64,000 bases of DNA from Todiramphus chloris collaris (GCA_025345505.1 JANVCC010000120.1:4666113-4730112), one strand, 5' to 3'; counted from the stretch's first letter, positions 14,128 through 25,838 are shown. Numbers and translations are program-made. The notes: generated by a model from the letters alone, not told the origin.

Positions 14128-14236
14128 TCTGGAGCCAGGGCTCGTGCTGGGCTGGGATGGCCATGGGTCTCATCTGGAGCCAGGGCTCGTGCTGGGCTGG
14201 GATGGCCATGGGTCCCCTCTGGAGCCAGGGCTCATC
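14128..14236. repeat. 45-bp minisatellite, about 2.4 visible copies
   Basis: The unit starts with TCTGGAGCCAGGGCTC and starts at 14128, 14173 and 14218, giving an exact 45-bp period. The first two copies are almost identical. The third breaks off after about 17 bases. More copies probably lie inside the adjacent gap. Confidence 0.9.
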
Positions 14237-15422
14237 CCGCTGAGCGCAGCCCCATTGTGCCAGGCGTCCCCAGGGCCTGGCCACCCACATTGTTCTCTGG
14301 GAAGGGTTTTTTCCAGCCGTGCACCCAGCCAGCTCCTCGGGCTCCGTGCCGCAGTGCCGGCTGCGGCCGAGCCAGGCCGTGTTGCAACCCCAGCATCACC
14401 CTCCAGCCTCCCCTGCCCCGTACAAACCCCAGCCCAGCCGGCCTTTCAGGTGGCTTCGCGCTTTCCCTTGCGAGGAAAGAAAAACAAAACCAAACCAAAC
14501 CCCACATTTCCATGCTCTTTGGCATCTCGGAGCCGCGTTAGGGCACGCGGCGGCGGGGAGGAGGCGAGAGCCCAGCCCTGGGTGGCTTGTGCCGAAAGGC
14601 AGCACCCAGTCACGGGCTGGTTCGACCGGCTGGGCTGGCTGAGCGGCGCCCGTGGCACCAGCCACGTTCGCCCCTATCTCTGCCTCTTCCCCCCTCCCCT
14701 TATGTCAGCTCACCTGCTGGCTCCTATTAAAGCCTCATCTCAATTACAAGAGTCATTAGTCGCCACCCAAGAAAGGGCCACCCAGTCTGCGGTGGCAAGG
14801 TGCCACTGTGGGTGCCCAGCCCCACCGCCCCGCGCTGAGGGATCACCTGCAGCGCTCCCGGCCCCGATTTAGCAGCGATTCCTTCCAAGGGATGAGATGG
14901 AGCCGAGGGATTTGAATCAACCCGAGGGAGCCACGCGCGCGGCCAAACCCCGAGGATGCCGTCGCTCCAGCCCCGCTGAGCTGGCCTGGCGCCTTCGGGA
15001 GAGCAGCTGCCGGGTGGTTCTGTAGCTGCTCCCCCCATTTGGGTGCCTCTGCACCATGGTAGGGTCCAGATGAGTAGCAGTGACCCAGGGGAGCTGGCGA
15101 CGTGGGCCCCGTGCCCAGCCACGGAGCTTCGCCCGGCAGCTCTGGTGCAGGCAGGGACAAGCTCGCTCTGCCCGCGGGCGGCTGCCAGGCGGCAGCGTAG
15201 CGAAGGGCTGGGAAGCATCGTGAGTTAAGGCTTCGCCTTCGTCCCACCCTGGGGTGTCCCTGGGCTTCCTCAGGGGGGCTGACGGCCCCTGCCCATCCCA
15301 GTGCTCTGCCCTGGGTGCAGAGGCTGCGGGAGGTGGGGGAGAAGCGGGCTCAGGGGTGGAGGCTGTGCCTGCCAGAGCTCACGTAGGCAGGAGGTGCTGC
15401 TGACCTCGGCTGCCTCCTCTCT

Positions 15423-15542
15423 GGGAGAGGGTGGGATGAGTTCCCCTCACACGGGAGAGGATGGGATGTATTCTTCTCGCACGGGAGAGGATGGGATGTG
15501 TTCTCCTCGCACAGGAGAGGATGGGGTGTGTTCCCCTCACGC
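15423..15542. repeat. 30-bp minisatellite, four copies
   Basis: Units start at 15423, 15453, 15483 and 15513 with GGGAGAGG or AGGAGAGG. The period is exactly 30 bp and the copies differ by a few substitutions. Because 30 is divisible by three, the array gives an open 10-residue repeat in frame. I treat that as a by-product and not as a gene. Confidence 0.95.
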
Positions 15543-15841
15543 GATGAGCAGCAAGCAGGAGGCAAAGGCATTGTCCAAAGGAGATGTGGCTGCTCCTCAT
15601 TTTAAGAAGTGAATGCCGACAGCTCCCCCCTGGCCCCCGAGCAACAAGAAAAAGCGACCCAGCTCCTGTCTACCACAAGAAGTACAAACATAATTACTTT
15701 TTTTTATATATATAATGAAGTTTTAATGCATTACCCTCGCGCTAGGAGTACAGTTACCACCTCTGCGGCTGTCACTTCAACACCGCACGGAAAGAGGCTG
15801 TAAAACCCCCTCGCAGGGTCTTTATGGATCCGAGGATTCCC

Positions 15842-15851
15842 GTTAATTAAC
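15842..15851. promoter_or_regulatory. GTTAATTAAC palindrome (HNF1/homeodomain-like)
   Basis: This is a perfect 10-bp palindrome matching an HNF1-like half-site pair with reduced spacing. It lies in an AT-rich island, with a second GTTAATT word nearby at about 15869. The regulatory role is inferred from sequence only. Confidence 0.25.
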
Positions 15852-18800
15852 ACGTAGGAGCGGGGAGTGTTAATTGCCAAAGAACTCACACTGTGCTGAC
15901 TGGGCACCGTGGCAGCATCCCACCAGCAGATGCTGGTTTGGGTGGTGTTGAGCCTCCTCCCGGAGCTGGAGAATCTCTGAGCCCCATCGGGTCCCTCGTG
16001 CGGCTCCAAAGCTGGAATTATTCAAGGCAGACGTCAAAGGCCCCTCTATAACTCAGCGCAGGGTTGATCTGCCCCTCGATGAGCTCTACCACTTGCCTAC
16101 GGGGGAAAAAAAACCCTTATTAGATTAAAACCAAGCCCCTCTTCATGAATCCTCTCCCTCTTCCCAAGCCCCATCGTTTTAAAAGGTAGAGATGGGAAAA
16201 AACCAAACAACCAAAAAAAAAGAGGATACCTTGAAAGAGACTCAGCCCTGCACAGATCCTTCAGCCTTCTGTAACTACAAATAAACTTTGCTTTAAAAGT
16301 TTGACTCGTGGCACAGTTTTGGCAAATTCAGACCCCTTAAATACACCGTTTCCTGCATTCTTGATTGCTATCTGAAGGCTTGTCAAAATATACAGGTGGA
16401 TGGAAGAAATTTTAACTCTTTGCTCCCCAAGCTCACCCTCTGAGTTGGAAAGTGGTCGGTGTAACGCAGAGCTCGGGGCTGCTCCAGAAGGGACCAGTGT
16501 TCCCAGCTCTGCTCCAGCAATGCGGGGAGATGCTCAGGATGGGCTTAGAGAAAAACAGGAATTGGGCTTAAAGGATAAAAATCAGGTGCAATCCCAGCTC
16601 CTCACTGCAGAAAACCTGAGGGTGAGCAGGATGGAGGGGACAGAAAATCCCCGTGTGACGAGGTGACTTGGTTTGTGTGCCCATGAACCGACCTCTGACC
16701 GCTGGCGGCAGCCAGAGCCAGTTTAACACACGTTTGCAGAAGCCCTGAGAGGCTCTCCCCTCACAATGGCAAAGGGATTTTTTATTATTGGTTTTAAAAC
16801 AAAACAAAAAAAGGAATGTAATATAATGTATGGGATTCCAGGATTGAACCTCTCCCAGGCTCAGGGACGGGGTCTGGGCAGAGCTCCAGCCTGTCCCATC
16901 CCCACCGCTCACCCCGACACAGAAGGGACCATGGGACCAACCTGCCTATGAAGTTCCACTAAATCAGGTCCAACTTTTAGACCAGGATTAACTCTTCCAG
17001 GAACCACCCAACCCCTTCCTCTGGGGCAGAGCTTTGCTCTTGGTGAGATGCTCATTTCCAAGGTGCTTCTCCCCAACCCTTTGGCTGTGACAAGTGGCCT
17101 GGTGGGGCTGTGGCAAGTGAGGTGTTAGCGTGGCTGGGAACCTCCTGCCCTGATGCCAGCGTCAGAATCCTTGGGGAAGAGTGAGGCTTGGATATTATTT
17201 TATATTTATTATAAATTATCCCATTATTCCTTCATTATTTCCTCTCCCTCCACCGCTCAGACTCTGCTGGGGCTCTTCCAAACCCACCAGGGCTGTTGGT
17301 GTTGGCTCCCCTCTGCCCTTGGACCAAGGGGGCTGGGGAGGGGTCCCCAGCCCACCCAAGGGTGCCTGGGGATGGAGCAGGGTGGGGGCAAGCGATGCTC
17401 TGGGGATGCTGGTGCTGCCAGGGTGGTTGTCCCAGCACATTTCCCCAGCACCGTCTCGCTGCTAAAGGAAACAACCCCTGCCCGGGCAGCAAGCAGGGAG
17501 ATTTCAATCATTTAAATAAAAAAAAATAAAATAAAGGAATCAAGGAAGCCGTTCCCGCCCCCGTTCTGGACAAACAGCCTTTCTCAGCCCACATGCAAGA
17601 ACTAATTTCTTTCTGCCACATCAAGATACTACGGATCTGAATCAGCTGTTTTTACAGGATTCTTTTTTTTTTCTTCTTTCTTCTTTTTTTTTTTTTTTCT
17701 AGCCATTTGCCAACACAAGTACTGAAAGGTTCAGCTCTGGAGAGGAAAACTGAGCGGCTGGAAGGAAACACAGCCCAAACCCCAGGTGAGGCATCGGGGG
17801 GATCTGTGCTGCCCAGAGCAGGCACTTGGGCAAGGAAAAGCCAGGCACTGAACGTCCAGTTACTCCCCAGGAGTAACCTCCCCGTGCCAGTGACCCCGCT
17901 GGCCAAAGGTTGTCTGGAAAGCAAAATAAACTAATTAAAAAGAGCCGATCCTTGCCGTGGTTGGAAAACACGTGGTGGGAGCTTTCTGGGCTGTGGAGGG
18001 CTGGTGCCCGCCGGCCCAGCTCCTGGCAGCAGGAGAGATGTTGGCCTCGGGCGGCGAGAGCTGGCGTGGTGCAGGCGAAAGCGCCCGAGAGCGTTTGGAA
18101 GCAAAGGGTAAGACAAAGGAGAGGTTGAGCAGACACAAACCCGCCCCAGGTCGGCTGTGCTGGGGCTGGGGTGAGGATGGGGAAGGTGCGTGCTCGGGAT
18201 CTGAGCTCTGCCCCACATTTATGGAATGACCTCAGGCAACTGCTTTCATCTCGCGCTGTTTCTGCAGAACTGGGTTAAATGCTCCCCCTCGATCTTCTGT
18301 GAGTGGGCTGGAGCACGGGCTGGTACCCAGGTCCTTCTAGGGTCAGTGACAAGGCTGAGCTGCTCCAGGTCCTGTCTGACACCGTAGCCACAGAGCTGGA
18401 GCATCCCAACACACTGCAACCACTCACTGCACAGCTCTGGGAACATCCAACAGAAAAACATTTCCTCTAAAAGAGGTTGGAAAGTCAGGACTGATCCTGA
18501 CTCTGGCTTTTCAGTAGGGGAAGGAAATCTAGGAATCAAAGGGAAGCTCCCTTTGTCCTTTGCTAACCATCAACCCCCTCCTAGCTCCATCTCCAAGGGC
18601 TGGAGAAGCAGTTGCAGGATCCCTCCGACTGCATCAGGGAGCAGGACAAGGAGCCAGGGGCAGAAGCAGTTCCCGTTGGGTCCCAAAAAAACAGGGAACC
18701 TTGAAGTGAAAACCACACGCTGCTTGGTTTATGGGAATGGTTTGCCTTGACCACAGGAAACAACACACACGTCCAGACAACCCTCCCCTGCCAGCCTCGG

Positions 18801-21800
18801 CAGGGCCATCACCACCACGGGCAGCGCTGGGGCGGGTGAGACGGGCAGGAGCCGCAGGGGTCACAGCCCAGGATGTGGCACCATTGAGGAAAGGCACGGT
18901 GGGAAGGCCGGAGGGATGTGCCAACCCCAGCACCCGGGCAGCGCCCAGGAACACCGGGCTGCGGAGCATCCCCATTGTTCTCCTCCCTCCGACAGAGCTG
19001 CCGAGGGCCTTTGGCATCCCCTGTGCATGCACCGAAATTCAGCACCACTTTTTGGAGCTGGACAAACCCCGTCATGGTTTGAGAGCCGTGGTGCCCATCG
19101 CGGCTGGTGACCGGGGCTGATCCAGCCCAGCTCAGCTCCACAAGCTGGGTTTCCTGGGCTAAACCATCAGCCACCCGAGTCACCGAGCAGCTGCCCTGTC
19201 CCCAGCTCGCAGGGAAAGGGGGAGGCGAGAGCCAGGGCTGGTGGAGGGGGAGCAGGGGCCAAAGGCCCCGAGCCCACGGCCGGGGAAGGGATTGTGCAAT
19301 AACACCCTGGTACCAGCCTGGCTTTGAAATGCAAAGGCAGAAAGATCTGTTACGTTCAGGCAGTGCTGTTGTGGTCTGAGGCAAACAAAGTGCACAATAT
19401 ACATTGGCTGCAATCGCTAATCAACCAGCAGATTCAGACCAAGAGGCAGCTCGCATGTAAATCAGATTTACCGCTAATTAAATGCACAAAGAAGATTTTT
19501 CCAGGCATCCCAGGTTGCTTCTGCAGAGTCTGAACACCCACACTCGCACACGCCCAGCGCCTCTGCAAAGCGACGGCTGCTTGGGGTTGGGTTTTCTGCG
19601 CACAAAGCAGTTCGGCTCCACGCGCGCGTGGATTGGGCAATGCCCCCGTTCCCAGGTTCCCCTCTCCTGGGTACGGTGGTGGCAGCGCCTTCACCCACTG
19701 CCAGCTCTTGGGGCTCCTGGGCTTCATCTTCACGTCCGTCTTGGGGCGTACGGATGGGAAACACAGAGCAACGGGACAACTGCAGCCCCTTTCCAGGGTT
19801 GGTGGAGCTGGGTGAGGGTTTGAAGGTGTCGGGCTCCTGCAGCTCTGGGGGAAACAGTTGGTTTGAAGAACACGACTCCCTAAGAGGTCCCGTCTCCCAG
19901 GGGGAACACCAAGGTCCAGCCGCTTGCCCCGGCCGGTCGGTACGTGTACCACCAGGCGCTCGCACCAACAGCCAGAGGAGAAAGTCATCTGCTGGCACGA
20001 GGACACGTCACTGGTGATGTCCCATGAGCCAGAGCAGCGCTTGCTCTGCACTGGGTGCCCTGGGTCAACACCTGACCCAGTCGGTGTCTGCCACAGACCA
20101 CAGCGAGCTCTGGAGGGGCACGAGGGGATTGGGACCTTCTTCTTCCCAACTGGCTTCAGGGCTGCCATGAGCTGATGGTAGCAGCCAGGAGCCGATCCAG
20201 CCCTGGCCCCTGCTCCCAGCACGAGGCAGGGCACGAGCAGAGGAGCCTGAGCCGTTCTGCGTGACCCGCTCCATGCTCTGCTTGGGAAGCTGCTGGCAAG
20301 GGAACCGGTGTAATTTGGCAGAGGAAAGCTCAGGGTCAAGGAGCAGTTCCTCGGGGTGCTGCTGCCATCCCAAGCTCTCCAGGCAGCCAGCCTGGGGGAC
20401 AGAGCGGCGAGCGCTGCCTTGAATGGGTGGTGAATACAAATCGTCTCCTAAACTCACCTACACCTACGGTGCCTTCAGAGCGAGGAGGAGGAGGGGGTGG
20501 TGAAACCAGGCTGGCCTTTTCCTAGATCGTCTCCTGGAGCGGTTTGACCAGCAGAGCCTCTGGTCACCACTTGGATGATGGGATGGGCAGGACGGGGCGG
20601 GAAGCCTGGGAGGGTGCAGGGAGAGCAGCCCAGCCCGGGACAGCGTAACCTGCTCGCCCCGGCCGCACGTGTGGAGCAGAACCCCAGTGCTCCCAGTAAC
20701 GCTGAGCAGCTCGGGGTCACCCACACCCCAAAATGCCACTGCCCTGAGGTGCGGGGGGGATGAAGGCTCTCGTTCCTTCAAGGCACGAGGTCACCCCTGT
20801 ACACGACGCATGCAATGAGGGGAAGGAGCAAACGTCACGTCGAGGCGGTTGGAGGATTAAGCTCTGAAGCCAGAGCAGTGCTGCTGCTCGAGAGGCTCTG
20901 GCAGGGAGTCTGCAGAGCCGTGGAGGGGGAGCTTTTCCACGTGGAGCAGTGAAAAGGTGAAACCAGCAGCGGGGCTGAGGGTGGGAAGGCTCTGAGAGAG
21001 GCCAGGAGAGCTCACGGGGACACTGGGAGTGACTGGGCTGCTGGCAGCAGCTGGCAGCTCCTTGTGCCCGGTGGTGGGAGAGGCTGCAGCAAGGGGAGAG
21101 CTGAGCTAGAGCTGCTCTTGCTCACCCGCTCGGGCTCCTCGCAGCAGCAGAGCAGGGGAGGTGGCACAGGAGTAACCCCCACACCTTACCTGCAGGCTGA
21201 CCCCCCCCAGCTCCTCCCTCCGCCATCGGGGGGACCAAGGGGAGACCACAGCAGCTGCAAACCAGCCCCTTCCACCCCTCCCAGCTGCCCCAGACCCCCA
21301 CAACCCCATCCCCTCGTGCAAACCTCCCCTTTGCAAGGGGTGGCCGCTGGCAGCCGTCGCGTAGGGCACAGCCGTGTGACACTGGGACACATCCAGAGCT
21401 GCCCGGCTGCCCGCGGCCGCGCAGGGAGCACGCGTGGGGAGCTGACGGGCGCTTCCGAAGGCAGGCTCTGGAGGGGGGCAGAAGGGCACGCAGCCCTTGC
21501 ACAAGAGGCCACGGGTGCCATCCCAGCCCGCACGGTGAGGGTGAGGGCAGGAGGGCCAACCCAGCAGTTCCCAGCAGGGTTCCAGAGCCCACCCTGCCCA
21601 GGGAGACGCAGGGGGCGGGCGGGCGGCAGCCGCCGTCGTGTTTCACAACTGCAAAATGGCTCGGGCACCCCCGCCCACATTTGGGGTGTGTTTGACAGAT
21701 CGAGATGTCGACTCTGTATCTCCTGCTCATCTTCCCGCTGAAGCATTCCTTCTTGTTTACTGGTCCTCTCCCAGTCACAGGGTGCCCGGCGCACGGAGGA

Positions 21801-22508
21801 GCCTTCGTTTCCTAGGGCCATCTTGCATTCATTAGGACGTGCTGTTAGTGACTTACAAGGCTGCTAATTCTCGAGGTCCCATTTAGCCCTCCCAACCACT
21901 AACGTGTGTGCTGGGGAGTTGCTGCATCGCTGGGATCAGCCAGGCTGCCAGCCGAGGCAGCGGAGCTGGGTGTGAAGGCAGCCCCCGGTGTAAAGCCTTC
22001 TCCTCCATCACCTCGGTGGGGTGGGGTTCTGAGCCCTCTCTGATGGTGCTCAGGAGCTTCAGCCCTAAAGGGCAACGGCGCTGGCTCTGCGGGAGACACG
22101 GCGGGGAGCTGAGCTCTAACGTTTGCAACAAAAGGCCACGAAGAGCAACTGTGATGCCAAGGGAGGTGCCCTGGGGTGCCGGGGACACCTGGTCCCCTAC
22201 TCAGGCAGGGCCCTGAAGCAGCAGCAGAGTGTGAACCTCTGGGCCGGAGGGACAAACCCTGGCTTCCCATGAGCTCTGCACCACGAGACAGCCCCAGCAG
22301 ACGCTGTAGTAAGAGAAAAATTCAAGTGGTTGGAGAAGTTGCCTCAGCCACGGCTGAGCTGCAGCGACCGACCGCAGCTGGGTTCCTCGGCTGCGCCCAG
22401 CACTGAGCAGAACAGGTTTGCTTAACTCCCCATCTCGGGGTTATTTCTCCCTGCCTCTGGTACCCGGGGAGGGGCAGGCTCCTGAATCGCCTCCCGACAG
22501 CCCCACTG

Positions 22509-22520
22509 ACTATATATAGT
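22509..22520. promoter_or_regulatory. ACTATATATAGT palindrome (MEF2 consensus / TATA-like)
   Basis: A perfect 12-bp palindrome. Its central CTATATATAG is an exact match to the MEF2 consensus YTAWWWWTAR and also resembles a TATA box. It is isolated in GC-rich DNA. No downstream transcript start can be assigned. Confidence 0.3.
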
Positions 22521-22917
22521 GAGCCCAAGCTCTTAACTTAAGCCCCTCGGGGCACTGACTCAAGGGGAGAGGTGGATTAAAGGGGGGTGGCTGAAGCAAT
22601 TCCTGCCCCACCCGGGGCCCGGGAAGCTGCAGCCCCCACCGTGGCCAGGGCTGGACCGCGCTGGAAGCGATGCCCGACCCGCTGTGTCTACGGGCAGGCG
22701 AACGAAAGCGGTGCTGGGTTCCTGCGCCCGCCCGGCCCACGAGCTGCCCGCTCCCCGGGCTGGGTGCCTGGAGGGTTTGCAGCCCCCGGGTATTGCAGGG
22801 TGGGGATGCAGCTGATGCATCTGGAGAAGGAGAGCTCTTGGAAAAGACCTCTTGGCTGTAGCAAGGGTGGTGGCAGCCTAGGAGAGCGCTTCTTTCTTGG
22901 CCAACAAGATGAGAGAC

Positions 22918-22989
22918 ACACAGGCTGAGAGAGTTGGGGGTGTTCAGCCTGGAGAAGACCTTCTTGTCACCTATCAGTACGTAAAGAAA
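22918..22989 (+). mobile_element. CR1 LINE internal fragment
   Basis: The stretch AGGCTGAGAGAGTTGGGGGT, then TTCAGCCTGGAGAAGACC, then TATCAGTACGTAAAG matches the well-known internal part of the CR1 3' half. Only about 70 bp is recognisable, and both sides have decayed or been deleted. Confidence 0.7.
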
Positions 22990-23762
22990 CAGCACCCAGC
23001 GAGCTAACATGTCCCCGGGGCACAGTGAAGAACCAGAACGTGCTCCTGGACTGGAAGAAGTCAGTGTCTTCATGCACTGCTACACCCAAGCTGGAGGGGC
23101 TATGAGTCCATCGCTGCTTCAGGCAGCACGTCCTCGAGCAGGACCACCTTGCTTTGAGCACCCACACTCTGGGGATGGGCTCCTGGGACAGGAACGCTGA
23201 TGAAAACCGCTGGGGTGCTGAGGTCCCTTTGGAAATTAGACTCTTTAAGAGCTCTGGGAAGGGCCAGGAGCTGCTCTAAGAGCCCCATGCCAGGTCCGAG
23301 TCCCAGGAAACCTAGCCTTGGGTTCCTTTGAAAATTCATTCTCAGGCCATGGCTAAGAGGGACTTGAATCCACTGCCATATAGTTCAGAAGTGCAGGTGG
23401 AGAGGAGACTGGGCAGGACCGATGCACCTCACTACGGGCAGGAGTAAAGTAGCCTGTAATTAAAGGCCAGCTAATTGTTCTCGTGTTCAGGTCATCACGT
23501 ACCTGCCCAGCAGAAAGCTTCATCCTCGGCAGAAGCCGACCCCGGCCACCGCTCTCGGAGTGGCTGCTGGCTACACAGGTGACCTCAGGCAGAACCAGCG
23601 AGGCACCAGGATGGGATGTGCCACCACAGGGCCCGTGACCTTAAAAGATGGGATTTGGCCAGGTTGGATAACCAAAATGTTCCCTTTTGGCATTAAACTA
23701 CACCCAGAGTCTTCAGTGGGTAACACGCGGCTCTGGACACAGAAGCCCAGCTGTGTGCAGAG
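22990..23762. other. Intergenic DNA, nothing specific seen
   Basis: Unique GC-rich sequence between a CR1 fragment and the inverted duplication. I saw no gene, RNA or repeat in it, although the left part could be decayed CR1. Confidence 0.5.
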
Positions 23763-23908
23763 GGAATTTCATGGAAGAGAGGAGCGATGGGGAGCCCAGA
23801 GCAGGATGCACCAAGGGAGAAGGTCCATCATCCAGAGAAACCCACATCTGCCCGTGCAGGTGGGAGCTGCCCTTGGAGGGGGAGAGAGGAAAGAAAAGGT
23901 GCAGACCC
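23763..23908 (+). repeat. Inverted duplication, arm 1
   Basis: This 146-bp segment runs from GGAATTTCATGGAAGAGAGG to GTGCAGACCC. It recurs in reverse complement at 24772-25009 with only scattered substitutions. In this arm the interior near 23885-23900 is a short AGAGGAAAGAAAAGG. The other arm has a long AAAGG array at that position. The spacer between the arms is about 860 bp. Confidence 0.9.
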
Positions 23909-24781
23909 CTCATGCCGCACCGTGGACCCTCCGAGGGCCCGGAGAGCTGGGAGCTGGGCTTCCCAACGCGCAGCGACCCTGGAGAAAGCTGAACAGCCCC
24001 GGATTGTTCCAAGGCCTTAAACCAGCAGCTGAAAAATCCAAGTGGATCATTTCCTACTGGATATATTTGGGAATGTATTTATTTTATATCTCGTGAAGAA
24101 ATTCCAGGATGTAAGTGAGAAGCCAAGAAAGAAAGGAAAAAAGAAAAAAAAAAAAAAGGAGGGGGGGTGGGGGAGAAAGAAAACAAATTTGAACCGGGAA
24201 TGTTTTACGTGCAGTATTAAATCTCCAGCACACAATGAATCATGCAGTTCTTGGTCTAACAAGGAGGACTCCAGAAAGTCTGTAGCATGAAGGAGTCACT
24301 GGAGACTCTAAGAAATATGACAAGCTTGGTCCAAAGTGCACAAAAGAAGGGTTTTTTTTTTTTTTTTCAAAGGAAAAAGGAAAAAAAAAAACCTATTGGC
24401 AAAAAAAAAAAAAAACCAAACCCCAAAACAACATCTTTGAAATTACAATTCCACAACAGCTCCATTTGTACAATCCTCCCCGTGCCCAGGAGCTGTTGTG
24501 CAGAGCCCGACACCACCAGGAGCAGATGACAAAACCCCAGCAAAGCGATGATGCGCGCGAGCTTTTGTTCCAGCTCCAAGCCCATGCCCTTGACGGCGGG
24601 AGGAGGGAGTGAGTGTGAGCCTACAAACCCCAGGGAGCTGCCCGACCCGTTCCCTCGCCCTGGGCACGCTGCTGTTTACGCAGGGGTGCCTCCCCACGGC
24701 CCTCACCCCAACACTGCGGGAGGTTCCCCCGCCTGCCCAGGCGACCGGAGGTTTTTCCCCACGTCTAACCTGGGTCTGCAC

Positions 24782-24882
24782 CTTTCCTTTCCTTTCCTTT
24801 CCTTTCCTTTCCTTTCCTTTCCTTTCCNNNNNNNNNNCTTTCCTTTCCTTTCCTTTCCTTTCCTTTCCTTTCCTTTCCTTTC
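24782..24882. repeat. (CCTTT)n pentanucleotide microsatellite interrupted by 10 N
   Basis: Perfect CCTTT units lie on both sides of ten undetermined bases at 24828-24837. The ten-base gap is probably a placeholder, so the real array is likely longer. Confidence 0.95.
24828..24837. other. Assembly gap (10 N) inside microsatellite
   Basis: Ten Ns lie within a perfect pentanucleotide array. This is the usual signature of a collapsed or unresolved repeat. Confidence 0.99.
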
Positions 24883-25451
24883 CTCTCCCCCCCCTCCAAG
24901 GGCAGCTCCCACCTGCACGGGCAGATTTGGGTTTCTCCGGATGATGGACCTTCTCCCTTGGTGCATCCTGCTCTAGGCTCCCCGTTGCTCCTCTCTTCCA
25001 TGAGATTCCAGAAATAGCCACTTACCTCTGAGGTTTGACCTCACGGCCTCCAGCCCTGACTTCCCAGCTCCAGGCAGACGTGAGCAGGATGGGACGAGGC
25101 AGAGAAAACCCTGGGGAAAGCCTCTGCTCTCCTGAAGTGCTGGCCCAGCTTCTGCCCTCTCTTCCCATGCTTGGTCTGAGCCGGGCAAGGCAGGAGCCAC
25201 ATTCCTCTCTTGAGGGCTGGAGATCCTAATGGATGGATCTGAAGGAAGATCCAGTGTGGCTGCGAGATGGATTTGGGTCTGGAGAGAGGGTACGTGCACT
25301 CAGCCACAGGCTCTCCAAGGTCTAAGGTGCTCGAGAGCTCTGGCAGCGATGACAAGCGTGCACGAAGAGAGAGCTGCCTCCAGCACCTGCAAAGCCAGCA
25401 GAAACCAGCAACAAGGGCAGGCCAGCACCACAGCAGATGGGGCAGACTTGT

Positions 25452-25838
25452 GAGCAGGGCCTGTTGGGACAGGACAAGGGGTGATGGCTTTAAACTAAAA
25501 GAGGGAGATTTAGAGTGGAGAGAAGGGAGAGATTGGTGATGCTGAGGGTGGGGAGAGCCTGGCCCAGGCTGCCCAGAGAGGTGGTGGCTGCCCCATCCCT
25601 GGCACCACTGCAGGGGAGGTTGCCCAGGGCTCTGAGCACCCTGCTCTAGCTGCAGATGGCCCTGCTCCCTGCAGGGGGGTTGGACCAGATCACCTTGAGA
25701 GGTCCCTTCCCACCCAACCCAGTCCATGGTTCTACAGAGACGTTGCTTTTTCTGCTACCCGAGTGCAGCTCCCCCCACCCCACGGCACAGCAACGCTTTC
25801 CCCTTCCCCAGGCAGGAACCAGAGTCACGTTTATCTCC
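25452..25838 (+). mobile_element. CR1 LINE copy plus shared 3' extension, copy A
   Basis: This is a forward-oriented, 5'-truncated CR1: GAGCAGGGCCTGTTG, the GGCTTTAAACTAAAAGAGGG block, the GCCCAGAGAGGTGGTGGCTG block and the GTTGGACCAGATCACC terminus. CR1-like sequence ends near 25735 (TCCATGGTTCTACAGA). About 100 bp after that end is also shared, almost base for base, with the reverse-oriented copy at 42181-42569 in CLIC4 intron 5. The two copies differ by only a handful of bases over the last 200 bp, so they are young relative to other CR1 fragments here. Confidence 0.9.

Larger units (their letters stand above)
14237..22917. other. Intergenic DNA with candidate regulatory islands
   Basis: Mostly GC-rich unique DNA without a supportable gene. 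AT-rich islands with homeodomain/POU/FOX-like words stand out: 14730-14770, 15690-15890 (with GTTAATTAAC), 19380-19500 (ATGTAAATCAG, GCTAATTAAATGC) and 21820-21880. A CRE-like GACGTCA lies near 16031. YY1-like words (AAAATGGC near 21655, GCCATCTTG near 21820) flank a GC-rich stretch. Poly-T occurs at about 17664-17700. The islands are judged by composition and motif only. Confidence 0.45.
24772..25009 (-). repeat. Inverted duplication, arm 2, expanded by (AAAGG)n
   Basis: The reverse complement of this segment reproduces arm 1 at 23763-23908: the GAGAGGAGCAACGGGGAGCC block, the GATGCACCAAGGGAGAAGG block and the terminal GTGCAGACCC. It differs by an AAAGG/CCTTT array inserted where arm 1 has a short purine stretch. 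The order therefore suggests duplication first and microsatellite growth afterwards in this copy. Confidence 0.9.

Noticed and set aside
13544-14290. A 248-codon open frame on the - strand
   Set aside because: It passes through 434 undetermined bases and two tandem repeats, so the frame is an artefact.
15301-15612. A possible protein with a 10-residue repeat
   Set aside because: The frame is kept open by a 30-bp minisatellite; there is no other coding evidence.
24443-25021. Long frames with Lys/Glu/Arg-Gly or Phe/Leu/Ser repeats around the second gap
   Set aside because: They are translations of the CCTTT/AAAGG microsatellite and inverted duplication, with undetermined bases inside.
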